Assembly: GCA_036925085.1 (NCBI GenBank)
Contig: JAUPFP010000052.1
Location: forward strand, 806,001 to 870,000
From: Brachycybe producta
Lineage: Eukaryota > Arthropoda > Diplopoda > Playtdesmida > Andrognathidae
Reading direction: 5' to 3'
DNA: 64,000 nucleotides
Within the stretch, counting starts at the first letter, position 1. Each line of letters begins with the position of its first letter. Shown here in pieces: positions 63,443 to 64,000 of the stretch. The translations under genes were made by a program, and so were the position numbers. Below the pieces are notes generated by a model that saw nothing but the letters and a program-made list of their open reading frames with translations, searched no databases and had not been told where the DNA came from.

Positions 63443-63464
63443 CCCCCCCCCCCCCCCCCCCCCC
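63443..63464. repeat. 22-base C run
   Basis: An uninterrupted C homopolymer preceded by CCCCCCTCCCT at about 63,432. On the other strand this is a G-quadruplex-prone run in the PIP4K2 intron. The exact length may be affected by sequencing. Confidence 0.85.
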
Positions 63465-63668
63465 TTTATAATATTATTTTATTAAAATAATTTCTCCATT
63501 GTTGTTAATTCAACCGGAAGTAACATTTTCGCTTTTTTTCTTCTATTTGAAAAAAAATATTTAATTTTAAGCTTTAAATTTTGAATTTTGAATAATAATA
63601 AAAAAAATATGGAAATTTAAGACATAATTTTGAAAATATTTGTTGAAAAAATATCTAAAATTTAAAAT

Positions 63669-64000
63669 TAGAAAAATTTCTTAAATTTAAAGTCGGAAAA
63701 AAATTTAAAATTAGAAGAAAAACAAATCGAAAAAAATCGAAAAATTAAAATTAGAAAAATGTCTAAAATTTAAAATTAGTAAAATGTCTAAAATTTAAAA
63801 TTAGAAAAATGTCTAAAATTTAAAATTAGAAAAATGTCTAAAATTTAAAATTAGAAAAATGTCTAAAATTTAAAATCGGAAAAATGTCTAAAATTTAAAA
63901 TTAGAAAAATGTCTAAAATTTAAAATTAGAAAAATTTCTTAAATTTAAAGTCGGAAAAAAATTTAAAATTAGAAGAAAAACAAATCGAAAAAAATCGAAA
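63669..64000. repeat. 25-bp minisatellite with duplicated flanks
   Basis: About seven units with core AAATGTCTAAAATTTAAAAT lie at about 63,754-63,930. The flanking segment with TTCTTAAATTTAAAGTCGG is present on both sides (63,676 and about 63,936), giving a higher-order period of about 257 bp that runs off the window. Confidence 0.9.

Overview
The window is nuclear DNA of a multicellular animal, most likely an invertebrate. It is AT-rich. Its real genes are split by short introns with mostly ordinary GT-AG borders and encode metazoan proteins (a CLPTM1L family membrane protein, a two-domain CDGSH iron-sulfur protein of the CISD3 type, and a type II PIP kinase). No bacterial operons, rRNA or tRNA genes were seen. 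The species cannot be read from the sequence.

Layout. Positions 1 to about 44.9 kb hold no gene that I can support. This stretch is a mosaic of palindromic (foldback) mobile elements, minisatellites, microsatellites and unassigned AT-rich DNA. I separate several dispersed families. Family A is about 205 bp with ends ACAGGCA/TGCCTGT; some 26 full or partial copies lie between 9.4 and 37.9 kb, often as dimers, with 9-bp target duplications. Family C is about 320 bp and carries several CACGTG boxes. Family D is about 180-280 bp, built of GGTCAC/GTGACC palindromes, with 9-bp target duplications. Family E is about 310 bp, AT-rich, with TACCT ends. Family F has arms built on ACTAGAAGGGTA and TTTCAAAATAAAC. 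There are also several single-copy foldbacks. Some elements are nested in others, notably at 33.8-34.8 kb and 37.2-38.0 kb.

At 44,981-45,059 on the minus strand there is a good candidate first coding exon: an ATG, a signal peptide and a GTGAGT donor in phase 1. If it is real, the gene-poor left 45 kb is at least partly the first intron of a secreted or membrane protein whose body lies outside the window. The region 45.7-48.2 kb holds a higher-order minisatellite and a diverged tandem duplication with promoter-like motifs.

The right end is gene-dense. CLPTM1L (minus, 55,688-50,040) is reconstructed in 15 coding exons giving 589 codons, plus a non-coding 5' exon. It is head-to-head with CISD3 (plus, 56,899-57,836, three exons, 158 residues) across about 0.95 kb that contains three TGACGTCA boxes. 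PIP4K2 (plus, from 59,081) enters with its first two coding exons and then runs off the window through an intron of more than 3.9 kb full of tandem repeats. The three products act in different places: GPI-precursor handling in the ER, mitochondrial iron-sulfur chemistry, and phosphoinositide signalling. Nothing suggests a shared pathway.

Across the window there are also repeated matches to the consensus of the bilaterian insulator protein CTCF and many CRE octamers, a good part of them carried by repeats.
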